A DNA stretch of 64,000 nucleotides. It comes from Streptomyces sp. AC1-42W. Lineage in GTDB: Bacteria; Actinomycetota; Actinomycetes; Streptomycetales; Streptomycetaceae. Shown here in pieces: positions 1 through 8,431 of the stretch. Numbering within the stretch: position 1 is the first letter of the stretch; each line of letters starts with the position of its first letter. The DNA is taken from contig NZ_QKWY01000002.1 in the NCBI RefSeq assembly GCF_003248355.1, positions 2,542,001-2,606,000 of the forward strand. Direction: 5' to 3'. The notes below the pieces were generated by a model. The model was not told where the DNA came from. It searched no databases and was given only the letters and a program-made list of their open reading frames with translations. Made by a program: the position numbers and the translations under genes.

Positions 1-494
1 TGTCCGGCGACGTGGACCTGGTGTACGTGTGGCTGCCCGTCGAGGAGCCCGGACTGACCGTCGTCCCGACCGCGCACGTCTCCGAACTGCTCCTCATGGT
101 CGGCGCCGGGCACCCCTTCGCCCGGCGGGAGTCCGTCTGCCTGGAGGACTTCGGCGACTGCGCCGTGGTCGAGGGCGGCTCGATCCCCGCCACCATGGAG
201 GAGGCCCTGAACCCCCGCCGCACCCCGTCCGGCCGCCCGGTGCCCCGGGGGCCGCGCGTCACCACCTGGCAGGAGGCGCTCAGCGTGGTCGCCTCCGGCC
301 AGGCGGTCGCCGCCGTGCCGGCCGAGACGCCCCGCTTCTACGCCTGGCCGAGCCTGGTCTACCTCCCCATCCGCGACGCGCCGCCCTGCCGGTGGGCCCT
401 CGCCTGGCGCACCGCGGCCGCCACCCCGCTCATCCGCGCCTACGCCGGGGCGTCGGCCGACGCCGACCGCTTCCGCGACGACCCCCGCGCGTAG
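1..494 (+). CDS. LysR-family transcriptional regulator, C-terminal part (5' end outside window)
   Basis: Only the last 164 or so codons are present; the frame is open to the window edge, so the DNA-binding helix-turn-helix is missing. The visible part reads as the second half of a LysR effector-binding domain: a D-L-V-Y strand, then a loop of the 'HPFA' type (residues GHPFARRES) that is common in the LysR substrate domain, then a W-Q-E-A-L segment followed by V-A-A-V-P-A-E, which resembles the usual 'G-x-G-(I/V)-A-x-(L/V)-P' strand near the end. The target genes and ligand cannot be read from this fragment. The stop codon lies inside the first unit of a tandem duplication (see 478-539). The family call is from pattern recognition only. 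Confidence 0.7.
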   Translation, partial: SGDVDLVYVWLPVEEPGLTVVPTAHVSELLLMVGAGHPFARRESVCLEDFGDCAVVEGGSIPATMEEALNPRRTPSGRPVPRGPRVTTWQEALSVVASGQAVAAVPAETPRFYAWPSLVYLPIRDAPPCRWALAWRTAAATPLIRAYAGASADADRFRDDPRA

Positions 495-539
495 CCGTAC
501 CGGATCAGGCACGACCCCCGCGCGCAGCCGTACCGGATC
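478..539. repeat. 33-bp-period tandem duplication over the stop of the LysR gene
   Basis: Positions 478-506 and 511-539 are the same 29 bases except for one T/C change. In the first unit this position makes the TAG stop of the regulator; in the second it is CAG. The duplication therefore carries a stop-codon polymorphism, and one C-to-T change accounts for where the protein ends. Confidence 0.85.
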
Positions 540-655
540 GCCCGCCGGGCGCGCCCCGCGCCGTGCGGCCCGGCCGGAATGGGATCGTGGGGCGGCGGGT
601 TCGCACCCGGCGACACGCGTGAGCGGTTACGGCACTGAGAGCGGACGGCCTTCAC

Positions 656-1300
656 ATGGGCGAACTGATCCTGATCCGGCACGGCGAGACCGCGTGGTCC
701 CGCGACGGGCGGCACACCAGCCACACCGACCTGCCCCTGACCCCCCTCGGCGAACGCCAGGCCCGCGCCCTGGCCCCGCTGCTCGCCGAGCGCTCCCTCG
801 CCCTCACCCTCGTCAGCCCGCTCGTCCGGGCGCTGCGCACCGCCGAGCTCGCCGGGCTCGCCGCGCCCCGCGTCACCCCGGAGCTGCACGAGTGGGACTA
901 CGGCGGCTACGAGGGCGTCACCACGGACGAGATCCACCGCACCCGGCCCGGCTGGAACCTCTGGACGGACGGGGTGGCGGCCGGGCCCCCGGAGCATCCG
1001 GGGGAGACCCCGGCCCAGGTCGGTGAGCGGGCCGACCGGGTGCTGGCGCAGGTGGCCGACGCGGCGGCGCGGGCCGGCGACCGGGACATCGCGCTCGTCG
1101 CCCACTCGCACTTCCTGCGTGTCCTGACCGCCCGCTACCTGGGGCTCGGCCCGGCCGGGGGCACCTTGTTCCAGCTGGCCACGGGCGCGGTGTCGCGGCT
1201 GGGCCGGGAACACGGCAACCCGGTCGTCACCGCGTGGAACGTCGCGCTGCCGCAGAGCCTCTTCCCAGCGACGGCCCACAAGGACCCGGAACACTACTGA
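656..1300 (+). CDS. Histidine phosphatase family protein (phosphoglycerate-mutase-like)
   Basis: This is a 214-residue member of the histidine phosphatase superfamily. The N-terminus carries the diagnostic motif L-I-R-H-G-E-T (His9 would be the phosphorylated nucleophile). Arg and Glu residues of the phosphate pocket follow in 'SPLVRALRTAEL' and 'LHEWDYGGYEG', and the second catalytic His is in 'IALVAHSHFLRVL'. The length fits small single-domain acid phosphatases (PhoE/CobC type) better than true glycolytic mutases. The substrate is unknown; CobC-like alpha-ribazole phosphatase or a general sugar phosphatase are both possible. It is followed 8 bases later by a DasR-like palindrome, so it does not obviously form an operon with the downstream sugar importer. 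Confidence 0.85.
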   Translation: MGELILIRHGETAWSRDGRHTSHTDLPLTPLGERQARALAPLLAERSLALTLVSPLVRALRTAELAGLAAPRVTPELHEWDYGGYEGVTTDEIHRTRPGWNLWTDGVAAGPPEHPGETPAQVGERADRVLAQVADAAARAGDRDIALVAHSHFLRVLTARYLGLGPAGGTLFQLATGAVSRLGREHGNPVVTAWNVALPQSLFPATAHKDPEHY

Positions 1301-1307
1301 CGAGTTG

Positions 1308-1323
1308 ATTGGACTGGACCAAT
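1308..1323. promoter_or_regulatory. Candidate DasR-responsive element (dre), distal
   Basis: ATTGGACTGGACCAAT is a near-palindrome. It matches 12 of 16 positions of the DasR consensus ACTGGTCTAGACCACT as I recall it. It lies about 350 bp upstream of ngcE and just after the stop of the phosphatase gene. DasR is the GntR-family repressor of N-acetylglucosamine use in Streptomyces, so the location suits control of the ngc operon, but binding is inferred. Confidence 0.45.
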
Positions 1324-1431
1324 GGTGGTCTTCAACGGAACCGCGCCACAAGGAGATCGCCCGTCCGGGCGGCACGGCGCCACCCTAGGTCTCAAGTAGG
1401 GAAAGACTCTTTCGTAAGTCCGCATTCGATC

Positions 1432-1464
1432 TTGCGTAGTTGACGAGAAGTGGACTATACCTGT
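1432..1464 (+). promoter_or_regulatory. Candidate ngcE promoter with an overlapping DasR site
   Basis: A TTGCGT box at 1432-1437 is spaced 18 bp from TATACC at 1456-1461, a fair match to the main vegetative promoter pattern. The sequence AGTGGACTATACCTGT at 1449-1464 covers the -10 box and matches about 13 of 16 positions of the dre consensus. A repressor bound here would block RNA polymerase. The predicted leader to the ngcE start is about 200 nt. The remaining sequence between 1324 and 1671 shows no gene. Confidence 0.55.
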
Positions 1465-1671
1465 CGGCGTCCGCATAGCCGAGGTAGTCGGCGGCGGTCC
1501 AGGGGGAATCGGAAGCGGTCCGTGCGAACGAGTGCGCGGCGCGCCGGAGGCTCCCCGTGGCCAGAATGATCCAGCTTCAACTGACCGCGGTGGCGGGACC
1601 CTTTGCCGAGGCACATTCTCGCTGGGCGACCGGTACACCGCCTGAGTCCTGGAGAAGGCGAGGACTTGAGC

Positions 1672-3120
1672 ATGGGAACCACCTCCGCTCACGGTAATGA
1701 GGGTCTCGGACGCCGTGATCTGATCAAGCGGTCCGCAGCCATTGGGCTGATCACCGTGCCGACGATGAGTCTCCTGACGAGCTGCGCCACCGGTGGCGGC
1801 GGCAGCGACGAGAAGAAGACCAAGGCGCCGGCCGGCAAGACCTCCGCCACCAACCCCCTCGGCGTGAAAAAGGGCCTGGCGCTCGAAGCGTTCATCTTCA
1901 AGGGCGGTCTGGGCGACCAGTACGCCAAGGACGCGGAGGCCGACTACAAGTCGACGTACGGGGCGACGGTCAAGCACACCGGCACCCAGCAGGTCGGCCC
2001 GAAGCTGACCCCGCGCTTCGCGGGCGGCAACCCGCCGGACGTCATCGACAACTCCGGCGCCGACCACCTCAACATGAACAAGCTCTCCGACCAGGGCCAG
2101 CTCCAGGACCTGAAGGCGCTGCTCGACGCGGGCTCCATCGACGACCCGGCCAAGAAGGTCCGGGACACGATCCACCCGAGCACCCTGGAGAAGGGCCTGC
2201 ACGGCGACACGTTCGACGTCCTGTACTACGCCTTCACCATCTACGGCACCTGGTACTCCCAGAAGCTGATGGAGTCCAAGGGCTGGGAGTACCCCAAGTC
2301 CCTCAGCGACATGGTCAAGCTCTGCGGCGAGATCAAGAAGGAGGGCATCGCGCCCTGGACGTACGCGGGCAAGTACCCGTACTACGTCCACTTCAACCTC
2401 TTCGCCCAGATCGCCAAGATCGGCGGCATGGACGCCTGGATGGCGATCGACAACCTTGAGCCCAACGCGTGGACGAAGAACGACGCGGTCAAGGAAGTCA
2501 TCGAGCACTACGAGGAGTTGGCCGCCAAGAAGTACTTCCTGGAGGGCAGCCAGGGCCTCACCCACATCCAGTCCCAGACCCAGTGGACCAAGGGCAAGGC
2601 CGTCTTCATCCCGAACGGCTCCTGGGTCGAGAACGAGGCCGCCCCGACCACCCCGGAGGACTTCGGGATGGCGGTCGGCGCGCTCTTCGACGGCACCGGC
2701 GACAAGATGCCGCACGGCTCCCTGCGCGCCGAGCCCAGCGAACCGTTCATCGTGCCGAGCAAGGGCAAGAACCCGGTCGGCGGCATGGAGCTGCTGCGCA
2801 TCATGCTCTCCAAGAAGCACGCGCAGAACTTCGCCACCAAGGTCAAGTCCCTCACCTGTGTGATGGACGCGACCGAGGGGATGAAGCTGTCGCCGGGCCT
2901 GGCCTCGGCCAGCTCGGTCTTCAAGGAGGCCGGCACCAACCTCGTCAGCTGCCAGCTGCAGGAGTGGTACCCCGCCCTGACGGACGAGAAGATGGGCGGC
3001 CTGACGGGCCAGCTGCTCACGGGTGACCTCAAGGCGTCCGACTGGATCAAGAAGACCCAGGAGGCGGCCGACAAGGTCGCCCAGGACGACTCGGTCGCCA
3101 AGTTCAAGCGCACTTCCTGA
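1672..3120 (+). CDS. ngcE: N-acetylglucosamine/N,N'-diacetylchitobiose-binding lipoprotein NgcE
   Basis: This is the extracellular solute-binding subunit of the chitin-sugar ABC importer, 482 aa. The N-terminus has a twin arginine (R14-R15) followed by a hydrophobic run and a lipobox L-L-T-S-C with the lipidated Cys at 38, so export through Tat and anchoring as a lipoprotein are likely. A Gly/Ser/Lys linker leads into a family-1 solute-binding fold. ATG 1672 is preferred over TTG 1666 and over an upstream ATG at 1603, because it lies 8 bases after an AGG and just before the signal peptide. ngcF and ngcG follow; no ATPase gene is present, as expected if the shared ATPase MsiK energises the importer. 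DasR control is inferred from two upstream palindromes. The specific assignment rests on similarity in sequence and context to the known ngc operon. Confidence 0.88.
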   Translation: MGTTSAHGNEGLGRRDLIKRSAAIGLITVPTMSLLTSCATGGGGSDEKKTKAPAGKTSATNPLGVKKGLALEAFIFKGGLGDQYAKDAEADYKSTYGATVKHTGTQQVGPKLTPRFAGGNPPDVIDNSGADHLNMNKLSDQGQLQDLKALLDAGSIDDPAKKVRDTIHPSTLEKGLHGDTFDVLYYAFTIYGTWYSQKLMESKGWEYPKSLSDMVKLCGEIKKEGIAPWTYAGKYPYYVHFNLFAQIAKIGGMDAWMAIDNLEPNAWTKNDAVKEVIEHYEELAAKKYFLEGSQGLTHIQSQTQWTKGKAVFIPNGSWVENEAAPTTPEDFGMAVGALFDGTGDKMPHGSLRAEPSEPFIVPSKGKNPVGGMELLRIMLSKKHAQNFATKVKSLTCVMDATEGMKLSPGLASASSVFKEAGTNLVSCQLQEWYPALTDEKMGGLTGQLLTGDLKASDWIKKTQEAADKVAQDDSVAKFKRTS

Positions 3121-3159
3121 GCTGCGCCCCGAAACCGAGGAGAAGGGCCGGGAAAGACC

Positions 3160-4083
3160 ATGCAACACGGCAAGTACCGATTCGTCGCGGGCTTCCTGGC
3201 CCTGCCTCTGATCGTCTACGCGATCTTTGTGATCTCACCTTTCGTCCAAGCGTTCCAGATCTCGATGACCGACTGGTCGGGACTGGTCGGGACGGCCGAG
3301 TTCGTCGGGCTCGACAACTTCCAGCGACTCTGGGAGAGCGACGAATTCTGGAATGCGCTGCGCCACAACATCTACATGCTCGCGCTGATCCCCGTGATCA
3401 CGCTGGGAATGGGCCTCTTCTTCGCCTTCATGCTCAATGTCGGCGGACGGCGCAAGAAGAACGAAGTGGTCACCGGGGTGGCCGGTTCCAAGTTCTACAA
3501 GTTCGTCTTCTTCTTCCCCCAGGTCATTTCCATCACGATCATCGCGGTGATCTGGTTCAACATCTACAACCCGGACCCGCACGACGGAATGCTCAACTCG
3601 TTCCTGGGGACCGTGGGGCTCGACTCGCTGCAGAACGCGTGGCTGGGCGAGAAGAGCATCGCGCTCTGGTGCATCAGCGCCGTCATGGTGTGGAGCAACG
3701 TCGGCTTCTACGTCGTGCTCTTCTCCGCCGCGATGGCCTCGATCCCGCGCGAGATCTACGAGGCGGCGCTGCTGGACGGCGCCGGCCGCTTCGACACCTT
3801 CTTCAAGATCACCGTCCCCCTGCTGTGGGACACCGTGCAGACCGGCTGGGTGTACATGGGCATCATCGCGCTCGACGCGTTCGCCCTGGTGCAGATCATG
3901 TCGGTCAACATGGGCGGGCCGGACGGCGCCACCGACGTCATGCCGCTGCGGCTCTTCCAGACGGCCTTCCGCGACAGCCAGTTCGGCTACGCCTCCGCCA
4001 TGGGTATCGCGATGCTGATCGTCACGATGGCCTTCGCCGTGCTCACCATGCGCTTCGCGCGGCGTGAGCGAATCGAGTTCTAG
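3160..4083 (+). CDS. ngcF: GlcNAc/chitobiose ABC transporter permease NgcF
   Basis: This is the first membrane subunit of the importer, 307 aa, with about six hydrophobic segments starting near residue 10. The permease EAA loop that contacts the ATPase reads 'EIYEAALLDGAGRFDTFFKITVPLL' around residues 202-226, a standard match for MalF-type carbohydrate permeases. A GGAGAAGGG ribosome-binding region precedes the ATG. It starts 39 bp after ngcE and ends just before ngcG, so the three genes should be one transcript. With NgcG it would form the heterodimeric channel fed by NgcE. Confidence 0.9.
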   Translation: MQHGKYRFVAGFLALPLIVYAIFVISPFVQAFQISMTDWSGLVGTAEFVGLDNFQRLWESDEFWNALRHNIYMLALIPVITLGMGLFFAFMLNVGGRRKKNEVVTGVAGSKFYKFVFFFPQVISITIIAVIWFNIYNPDPHDGMLNSFLGTVGLDSLQNAWLGEKSIALWCISAVMVWSNVGFYVVLFSAAMASIPREIYEAALLDGAGRFDTFFKITVPLLWDTVQTGWVYMGIIALDAFALVQIMSVNMGGPDGATDVMPLRLFQTAFRDSQFGYASAMGIAMLIVTMAFAVLTMRFARRERIEF

Positions 4084-4096
4084 GGGTTACGGGCGC

Positions 4097-5023
4097 ATGA
4101 CGATCGACGAAACCGAGGCCGTGGCCAAGCAGGACCCGGCCCCGACGGGGACGGCCCGGCCCGTACCCGCCAAGCGCAAGGGCGGCGGCGAGGGCGGTGT
4201 CCTCAACGTCTTCTCGCACGGCATGCTGGTCGTGTGGACGCTGATGGTCGGCGTGCCGCTGCTGTGGGTGCTGTGGAGCGCGTTCAAGGACAGCAACGGC
4301 ATCCTCACCGACCCGTGGGGCCTGCCGACCTCGCTGCACTGGGAGAACTGGTCCAACGCGTGGAACGACGCGCACATGGGCCGCTACTTCATCAACACCG
4401 CCATCGTGGTGGGCGGTTCGGTCACCGGCACGATGATCCTCGGCTCGATGGCCGCGTATGTGCTGGCCCGGTTCCAGTTCCCGGGGAACAGGTTCATCTA
4501 CTACCTGTTCGTGGCCGGCATGTCCTTCCCCGTGTTCATGCTGGTGATCCCGCTCTTCTTCGTCCTGCGGGACTTCCCCGGCGGCTCGCTCCTGGCGACC
4601 TACCACGGGCTGATCCTGGTCTACATCGCCTACTCGCTGCCGTTCACCGTCTTCTTCATGACGGCGTTCTTCCGCACGCTGCCCGCCTCGGTGGCGGAGG
4701 CGGCGATGATCGACGGGGCCTCGCACACCCGTACGTTCTTCCAGGTGATGCTGCCGATGGCCAAGCCCGGCCTCATCAGCATCGGCATCTTCAACTTCCT
4801 GGGCCAGTGGAACCAGTACCTGCTGCCCATGGTGCTGGACCAGGACGAGGACAAGTACGTCCTCACCCAGGGGCTCGCGATGATCGCCCTCCAGCAGGGC
4901 TACGACAACGACTGGGGCGCCCTCATGGCGGGCATGATGATCGCCATCATCCCCGTCCTGGCCGTGTACGCGATCTTCCAGCGCCAGGTCCAGGCGGGCC
5001 TCACCGCCGGCGCCCTCAAGTAG
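4097..5023 (+). CDS. ngcG: GlcNAc/chitobiose ABC transporter permease NgcG
   Basis: This is the second membrane subunit, 308 aa from ATG 4097. After a cytoplasmic, Lys-rich N-terminus of about 35 residues there are six hydrophobic segments. The EAA motif reads 'SVAEAAMIDGASHTRTFFQVMLPM'. I chose ATG 4097, ten bases after AGGGG at 4082-4086, over an in-frame GTG at 4064 that would overlap ngcF by 20 bp; the latter would also be possible by coupling. MalG-type permeases are usually 270-310 aa, which both starts satisfy. A strong hairpin terminator follows at 5046, closing the operon. Confidence 0.9.
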   Translation: MTIDETEAVAKQDPAPTGTARPVPAKRKGGGEGGVLNVFSHGMLVVWTLMVGVPLLWVLWSAFKDSNGILTDPWGLPTSLHWENWSNAWNDAHMGRYFINTAIVVGGSVTGTMILGSMAAYVLARFQFPGNRFIYYLFVAGMSFPVFMLVIPLFFVLRDFPGGSLLATYHGLILVYIAYSLPFTVFFMTAFFRTLPASVAEAAMIDGASHTRTFFQVMLPMAKPGLISIGIFNFLGQWNQYLLPMVLDQDEDKYVLTQGLAMIALQQGYDNDWGALMAGMMIAIIPVLAVYAIFQRQVQAGLTAGALK

Positions 5024-5045
5024 GCGTTCACCTCTCGAAACCGGA

Positions 5046-5076
5046 AACCGCCCGTCGGCTCGGCCGACGGGCGGTT
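5046..5076 (+). terminator. Terminator of the ngc operon
   Basis: A perfect 14-bp stem (5046-5059 with 5063-5076) with a TCG loop lies 22 bp after ngcG and is followed by TCTTCGT. It separates ngcEFG from the regulator gene downstream. Confidence 0.85.
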
Positions 5077-5177
5077 CTTCGTGCTGCCCGGCCCCGGCGC
5101 GGCGGTGGCGTGACCCGGGACCGCCCGCGCTCAGGTCTTGACGGGGAGTACCCCAAAACGGTCAGCTTGGAGTTCAC

Positions 5178-6410
5178 ATGTTGGAGAATAGGGCAGGAGT
5201 GAGTGAGTCGATGGAGACTCCCGGGTCGCAGACGTCTCTGCATCGCGCCAACCTTGAGCGGGTCGTACGCGCCGTACGCATGGCGGGTTCGCTCACCCAG
5301 GCGGAGATCGCGAGGAGTACGGGCCTGTCCGCGGCCACGGTCTCCAATATCGTTCGCGAACTGAAGGACAGCGGCACGGTCGAGGTCACCCCCACCTCCG
5401 CGGGCGGCCGGCGCGCCCGCAGCGTCTCGCTCAGCGGGGACGCGGGCATCGTGATCGGCGTCGACTTCGGCCACACCCATCTGCGCGTGGCCGTGGGCAA
5501 CCTCGCCCACCAGGTGCTCGCCGAGGAGTCCGAGCCGCTGGACGTGGACGCCTCGTCCGCCCAGGGCTTCGGACGGGCGGAACAACTGGTCAACCGGCTG
5601 ATCGACACGACCGGGATCAGCCCCGGCAAGGTCATCGGAGTGGGGCTCGGCGTACCCGGCCCGATCGACGTGGAGTCCGGCACGCTGGGCTCCACGTCGA
5701 TCCTGCCGGGCTGGACGGGCATCAACCCCGGCGACGAGCTCTCCTCGCGCCTGGGCGTACCGGTGTACGTGGACAACGACGCCAACCTCGGCGCGCTCGG
5801 CGAGCTGGTGTGGGGGAGCGGCCGGGGGGTCAAGGACCTCGCGTACATCAAGGTCGCCGGCGGCGTCGGCGCCGGTCTGGTCATCGACGGCCACATCTAC
5901 CGGGGCCCCGGCGGCACCGCCGGCGAGATCGGCCACATCACCCTGGACGAGTCGGGCCCGGTCTGCCGCTGCGGCAACCGCGGCTGCCTGGAGACCTTCA
6001 CGGCCGCGCGCTACGTCCTGCCGCTGCTCCAGCCCAGCCACGGCCCCGATCTCACCATGGAGCGGGTGGTCCAGCTGGCCCGCGAGGGCGATCCGGGGTG
6101 CCGGCGGGTGATCGGTGACGTCGGGCGGCACATCGGCAGCGGTGTCGCCAACCTTTGCAATCTCTTGAACCCGAGCCGGGTCGTGCTCGGCGGTTCGCTG
6201 GCGGAGGCGGGCGAGTTGGTCCTCGGACCCATCCGGGACTCCGTGTCCCGGTACGCCATCCCCAGTGCGGCGCGGCAGCTCTCGGTGCTGCCGGGGGCCC
6301 TGGGAGGACGCGCGGAGGTGCTGGGCGCGCTGGCCCTCGTACTGAGCGAGATGGGGGATTCGACCCTTCTGGAGAACGGCACGCCCGCAGCGACCCCTGC
6401 CTTCACTTAG
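5178..6410 (+). CDS. rok7B7: ROK-family transcriptional regulator Rok7B7
   Basis: This 410-aa protein combines an N-terminal winged helix (about residues 30-75, 'LTQAEIARSTGLSAATVSNIV') with a C-terminal ROK sugar-kinase-like domain. Seen in the latter are the first phosphate strand 'IGVDFGHTHLR' (about 93-103), 'VDNDANLGALGE', 'GGVGAGLVIDG' and the zinc site C-R-C-G-N-R-G-C near residue 263. In S. coelicolor the protein at this place, Rok7B7, controls the adjacent xylFGH genes and takes part in carbon repression and antibiotic control. ATG 5178 has GGAG five bases upstream; GTG 5199 and ATG 5211 are alternatives. Here its neighbour xylFGH is destroyed, so its local target is gone. Confidence 0.87.
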   Translation: MLENRAGVSESMETPGSQTSLHRANLERVVRAVRMAGSLTQAEIARSTGLSAATVSNIVRELKDSGTVEVTPTSAGGRRARSVSLSGDAGIVIGVDFGHTHLRVAVGNLAHQVLAEESEPLDVDASSAQGFGRAEQLVNRLIDTTGISPGKVIGVGLGVPGPIDVESGTLGSTSILPGWTGINPGDELSSRLGVPVYVDNDANLGALGELVWGSGRGVKDLAYIKVAGGVGAGLVIDGHIYRGPGGTAGEIGHITLDESGPVCRCGNRGCLETFTAARYVLPLLQPSHGPDLTMERVVQLAREGDPGCRRVIGDVGRHIGSGVANLCNLLNPSRVVLGGSLAEAGELVLGPIRDSVSRYAIPSAARQLSVLPGALGGRAEVLGALALVLSEMGDSTLLENGTPAATPAFT

Positions 6411-6468
6411 AGAACGGATGGCACCGTTGTCATCTCGTTAAGGATTTACTCCTTGACGTCTATTCGTC
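6411..6468 (+). promoter_or_regulatory. Leftover promoter region of the lost xylF gene
   Basis: This 58-bp segment is clearly more AT-rich than its surroundings and holds a TTGACG box at 6452-6457 followed by TATTCG. It then joins straight to the interior of a sugar permease. The simplest reading is that the xylF promoter was fused to xylH by a deletion. No transcription start can be fixed from sequence alone. Confidence 0.4.
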
Positions 6469-6741
6469 GTGACCCTGGCGGGCTTCCTGGGCTGGGTCGG
6501 CATGCAGACCCGGGTGATGGGCGACAAGTCCACCATCACCACCCCGCTCGGCAGCTTCGTCCGCGACCTGACCAGCTACTACTTCGGCGACATCGCCGCC
6601 GCCCACGGCCTCGCCATCGCCGTGATCGCCGCCTTTTACCTGGCGCGGCTGCGCGACTCCCGCCGCCGCAGGGCGGCCGAGCTGCCGCACCGCCCGCAGA
6701 GCGAGATCATCCTGCGCACCGTGCTGCTCGCCGCGTACGGG
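6469..6741 (+). pseudogene. xylH: xylH remnant, part before the insertion element
   Basis: About 91 codons of an ABC sugar permease of the ribose/xylose type are readable ('VTLAGFLGWVGMQTRVMGDKS...'). They begin in the middle of the protein: the usual first 150 or so residues, and the upstream binding-protein and ATPase genes, are absent. The frame stops matching at the insertion boundary near 6741. Together with 8506-9009 it rebuilds most of the C-terminal half of XylH. The gene is non-functional as read. Confidence 0.85.
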
Positions 6742-6772
6742 TCAACGGTATCCGGCCAGGAATCCCAGCCAT

Positions 6773-7249
6773 TCAGGGCTTGGGAGGAATGGCTTCTCCG
6801 GGCTGCTCCGACGCCCGCTCTGCAGCGGGCGTTTTTTGCTGCTCGATGTACTCCTTGATGACAGACAGCGGGGCTCCGCCGGCGGAGGCGGCGAAGTACG
6901 AGGGCGACCAGAAGTGCTCGCCCCACAGGTGCCGGCGGATGTGGTCGGCGTACTCCTTGCGCAGGTAGTGCGCGGACACGCCCTTGAGGGAGCCGACCAG
7001 GGTGGAGAGCTTGACCTGCGGTGGGTAGTGGATGAGCAGGTGTACGTGGTCGCGGTCGCCATTGAACTCGCGCAGCTCGGCGTTCGCCTTGACGCACACC
7101 TCCCGCATGATCTCTTCGCATCGGGTCAGGATCTCGTCGGTGAAGACGCCACGCCGGTACTTCGGGACGAAGACCAGATGCACGTGGAGGGTATGGACGA
7201 CGCTACGACCCCTGCGAATGCCGGGGTTTTGTTCCCATCGTGGTGACAT
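6773..7249 (-). CDS. tnpA: IS200/IS605 Y1-HUH transposase TnpA
   Basis: This 158-aa single-strand transposase has the HUH metal site D-H-V-H (His68 and His70) in 'DRDHVHLLIHYPP' and the catalytic tyrosine Tyr134 in 'VIKEYIEQQK'. The length is typical of the family (about 130-160 aa). The start at 7249 opens 'MSPRWEQNPGIRRG...' and faces the tnpB start across 15 bp. All catalytic residues are present, so the enzyme may be active. The stop overlaps the candidate left-end hairpin. Confidence 0.9.
   Translation of the reverse strand: MSPRWEQNPGIRRGRSVVHTLHVHLVFVPKYRRGVFTDEILTRCEEIMREVCVKANAELREFNGDRDHVHLLIHYPPQVKLSTLVGSLKGVSAHYLRKEYADHIRRHLWGEHFWSPSYFAASAGGAPLSVIKEYIEQQKTPAAERASEQPGEAIPPKP
6811..6837 (+). 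terminator. Hairpin with T-run, plus-strand orientation, inside the tnpA region
   Basis: An 8-bp perfect stem (ACGCCCGC with GCGGGCGT) and a run of six T residues form a textbook intrinsic terminator for plus-strand RNA. It lies within the coding end of tnpA, which runs the other way, so it would stop read-through entering the element from xylH rather than end tnpA. Confidence 0.5.
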
Positions 7250-7264
7250 AGACACGATGCTACG

Positions 7265-8431
7265 ATGACAGCCATGAAGATCGTCGTGCAGGTTCGCCTT
7301 ATGCCGACGCCCGAGGTGGCGTCGGCACTTGAGCGCACCCTGCGCACGGCGAACGACGCGGCGAACCGGCTGTCCGGCCAGGCGCACGAGCGGGGCGAGT
7401 TCTCCCGCAAGGCGTTGCAGGGCTTCGCCTACCGCGACCTGAAAGACCGGGGCCTGTCGGCTCAGCCCGCGCTGCATGTACTGCGGAAGACCGCCGACGC
7501 CTACACCACCCTGCGCGCCAACGTCCGCGCGGGGAATCTCGGCAAGCCGGGGTCGAAGCGCCGGGCCAGGGCCGAATCGAAGCCGATCAGCTTCCGCCCT
7601 GACGCGGCTCAGCCGTATGACAACCGGTGCCTCAGTTGGCAGGTCGATGAGCGGACAGTGAGCATCTGGACCACCTCCGGACGTATCCGGGGCGTACGGT
7701 TCGCCTGCTCCGGTCGGGCCCGTGAGCTCCTGGCCGAGCACCGCAAGGGTGAGTCCGATCTTGTCCACCGCGACGGCATGTGGTTCCTCATCGCCACGTG
7801 CGAGATTCCCGAGGCCGAGCGGTACGATCCGACCGACTTCCTCGGTGTGGACCTCGGCATCGTCAACATCGCCACCACCTCGGACGGCAGGATCCACGCC
7901 GGACGCGGGCTGAACCGCTACCGCAAGCGTCAGCTCGCCCTGCGGGCCAAGCTCCAGAAGAAGGGCACCAAGTCGGCCAAGCGGCTCCTCAAGCGGCAGT
8001 GCCGCAAGGAGCGGCGCAAGGCGACCGAGGCCAACCACATCATCGCCAAGCGCATCGTGACCGAGGCCGAACGCACCGGGCGCGGAATCGGCATGGAAGA
8101 CCTTGCCGGTATCCGCCAACGGGTACGGCTCCGCAAGCCCCAACGGGTCGCGCTGCACTCCTGGGCCTTCGCCCAGCTCGGACAGTTTGTCGAGTACAAG
8201 GCGCGTCGCGCCGGTGTTCCCGTGCTGTTCGTCGACCCCGTCCACACCTCCCGCATGTGCGCGGAGTGCGGGTACACGGACAAGCTGAACCGTGTCTCTC
8301 AGGGACGGTTCGCGTGCCGGTCGTGCGGATTCGTTGATCACGCCGACCACAATGCCTCCCGCAACATCCGCGCACGAGCGTGGAAGCTGTGGCGAAGCGG
8401 GGCGGAGTCACACGCCCCCGCACCCTCATAG
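7265..8431 (+). CDS. tnpB: TnpB RNA-guided nuclease of IS200/IS605
   Basis: This 388-aa protein has the N-terminal wedge/helical region, an OrfB-type RuvC core and a zinc ribbon. RuvC residues are present as Asp196 ('FLGVDLGIVN'), Glu278 ('GIGMEDLAGI') and Asp361 ('DHADHNASRNI'). The zinc ribbon uses Cys332, Cys335, Cys351 and Cys354. Known TnpB proteins use an RNA from the element's right end to cut DNA next to a target-adjacent motif, which helps the element persist. All catalytic residues are intact and the length is normal. ATG 7265 or 7274 could be the start; no strong ribosome-binding site is visible. Confidence 0.9.
   Translation: MTAMKIVVQVRLMPTPEVASALERTLRTANDAANRLSGQAHERGEFSRKALQGFAYRDLKDRGLSAQPALHVLRKTADAYTTLRANVRAGNLGKPGSKRRARAESKPISFRPDAAQPYDNRCLSWQVDERTVSIWTTSGRIRGVRFACSGRARELLAEHRKGESDLVHRDGMWFLIATCEIPEAERYDPTDFLGVDLGIVNIATTSDGRIHAGRGLNRYRKRQLALRAKLQKKGTKSAKRLLKRQCRKERRKATEANHIIAKRIVTEAERTGRGIGMEDLAGIRQRVRLRKPQRVALHSWAFAQLGQFVEYKARRAGVPVLFVDPVHTSRMCAECGYTDKLNRVSQGRFACRSCGFVDHADHNASRNIRARAWKLWRSGAESHAPAPS

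Noticed and set aside
5137..5166. TTGACG box upstream of rok7B7 as a promoter
   Set aside because: No acceptable -10 lies at the expected spacing, so the promoter of rok7B7 was not called.
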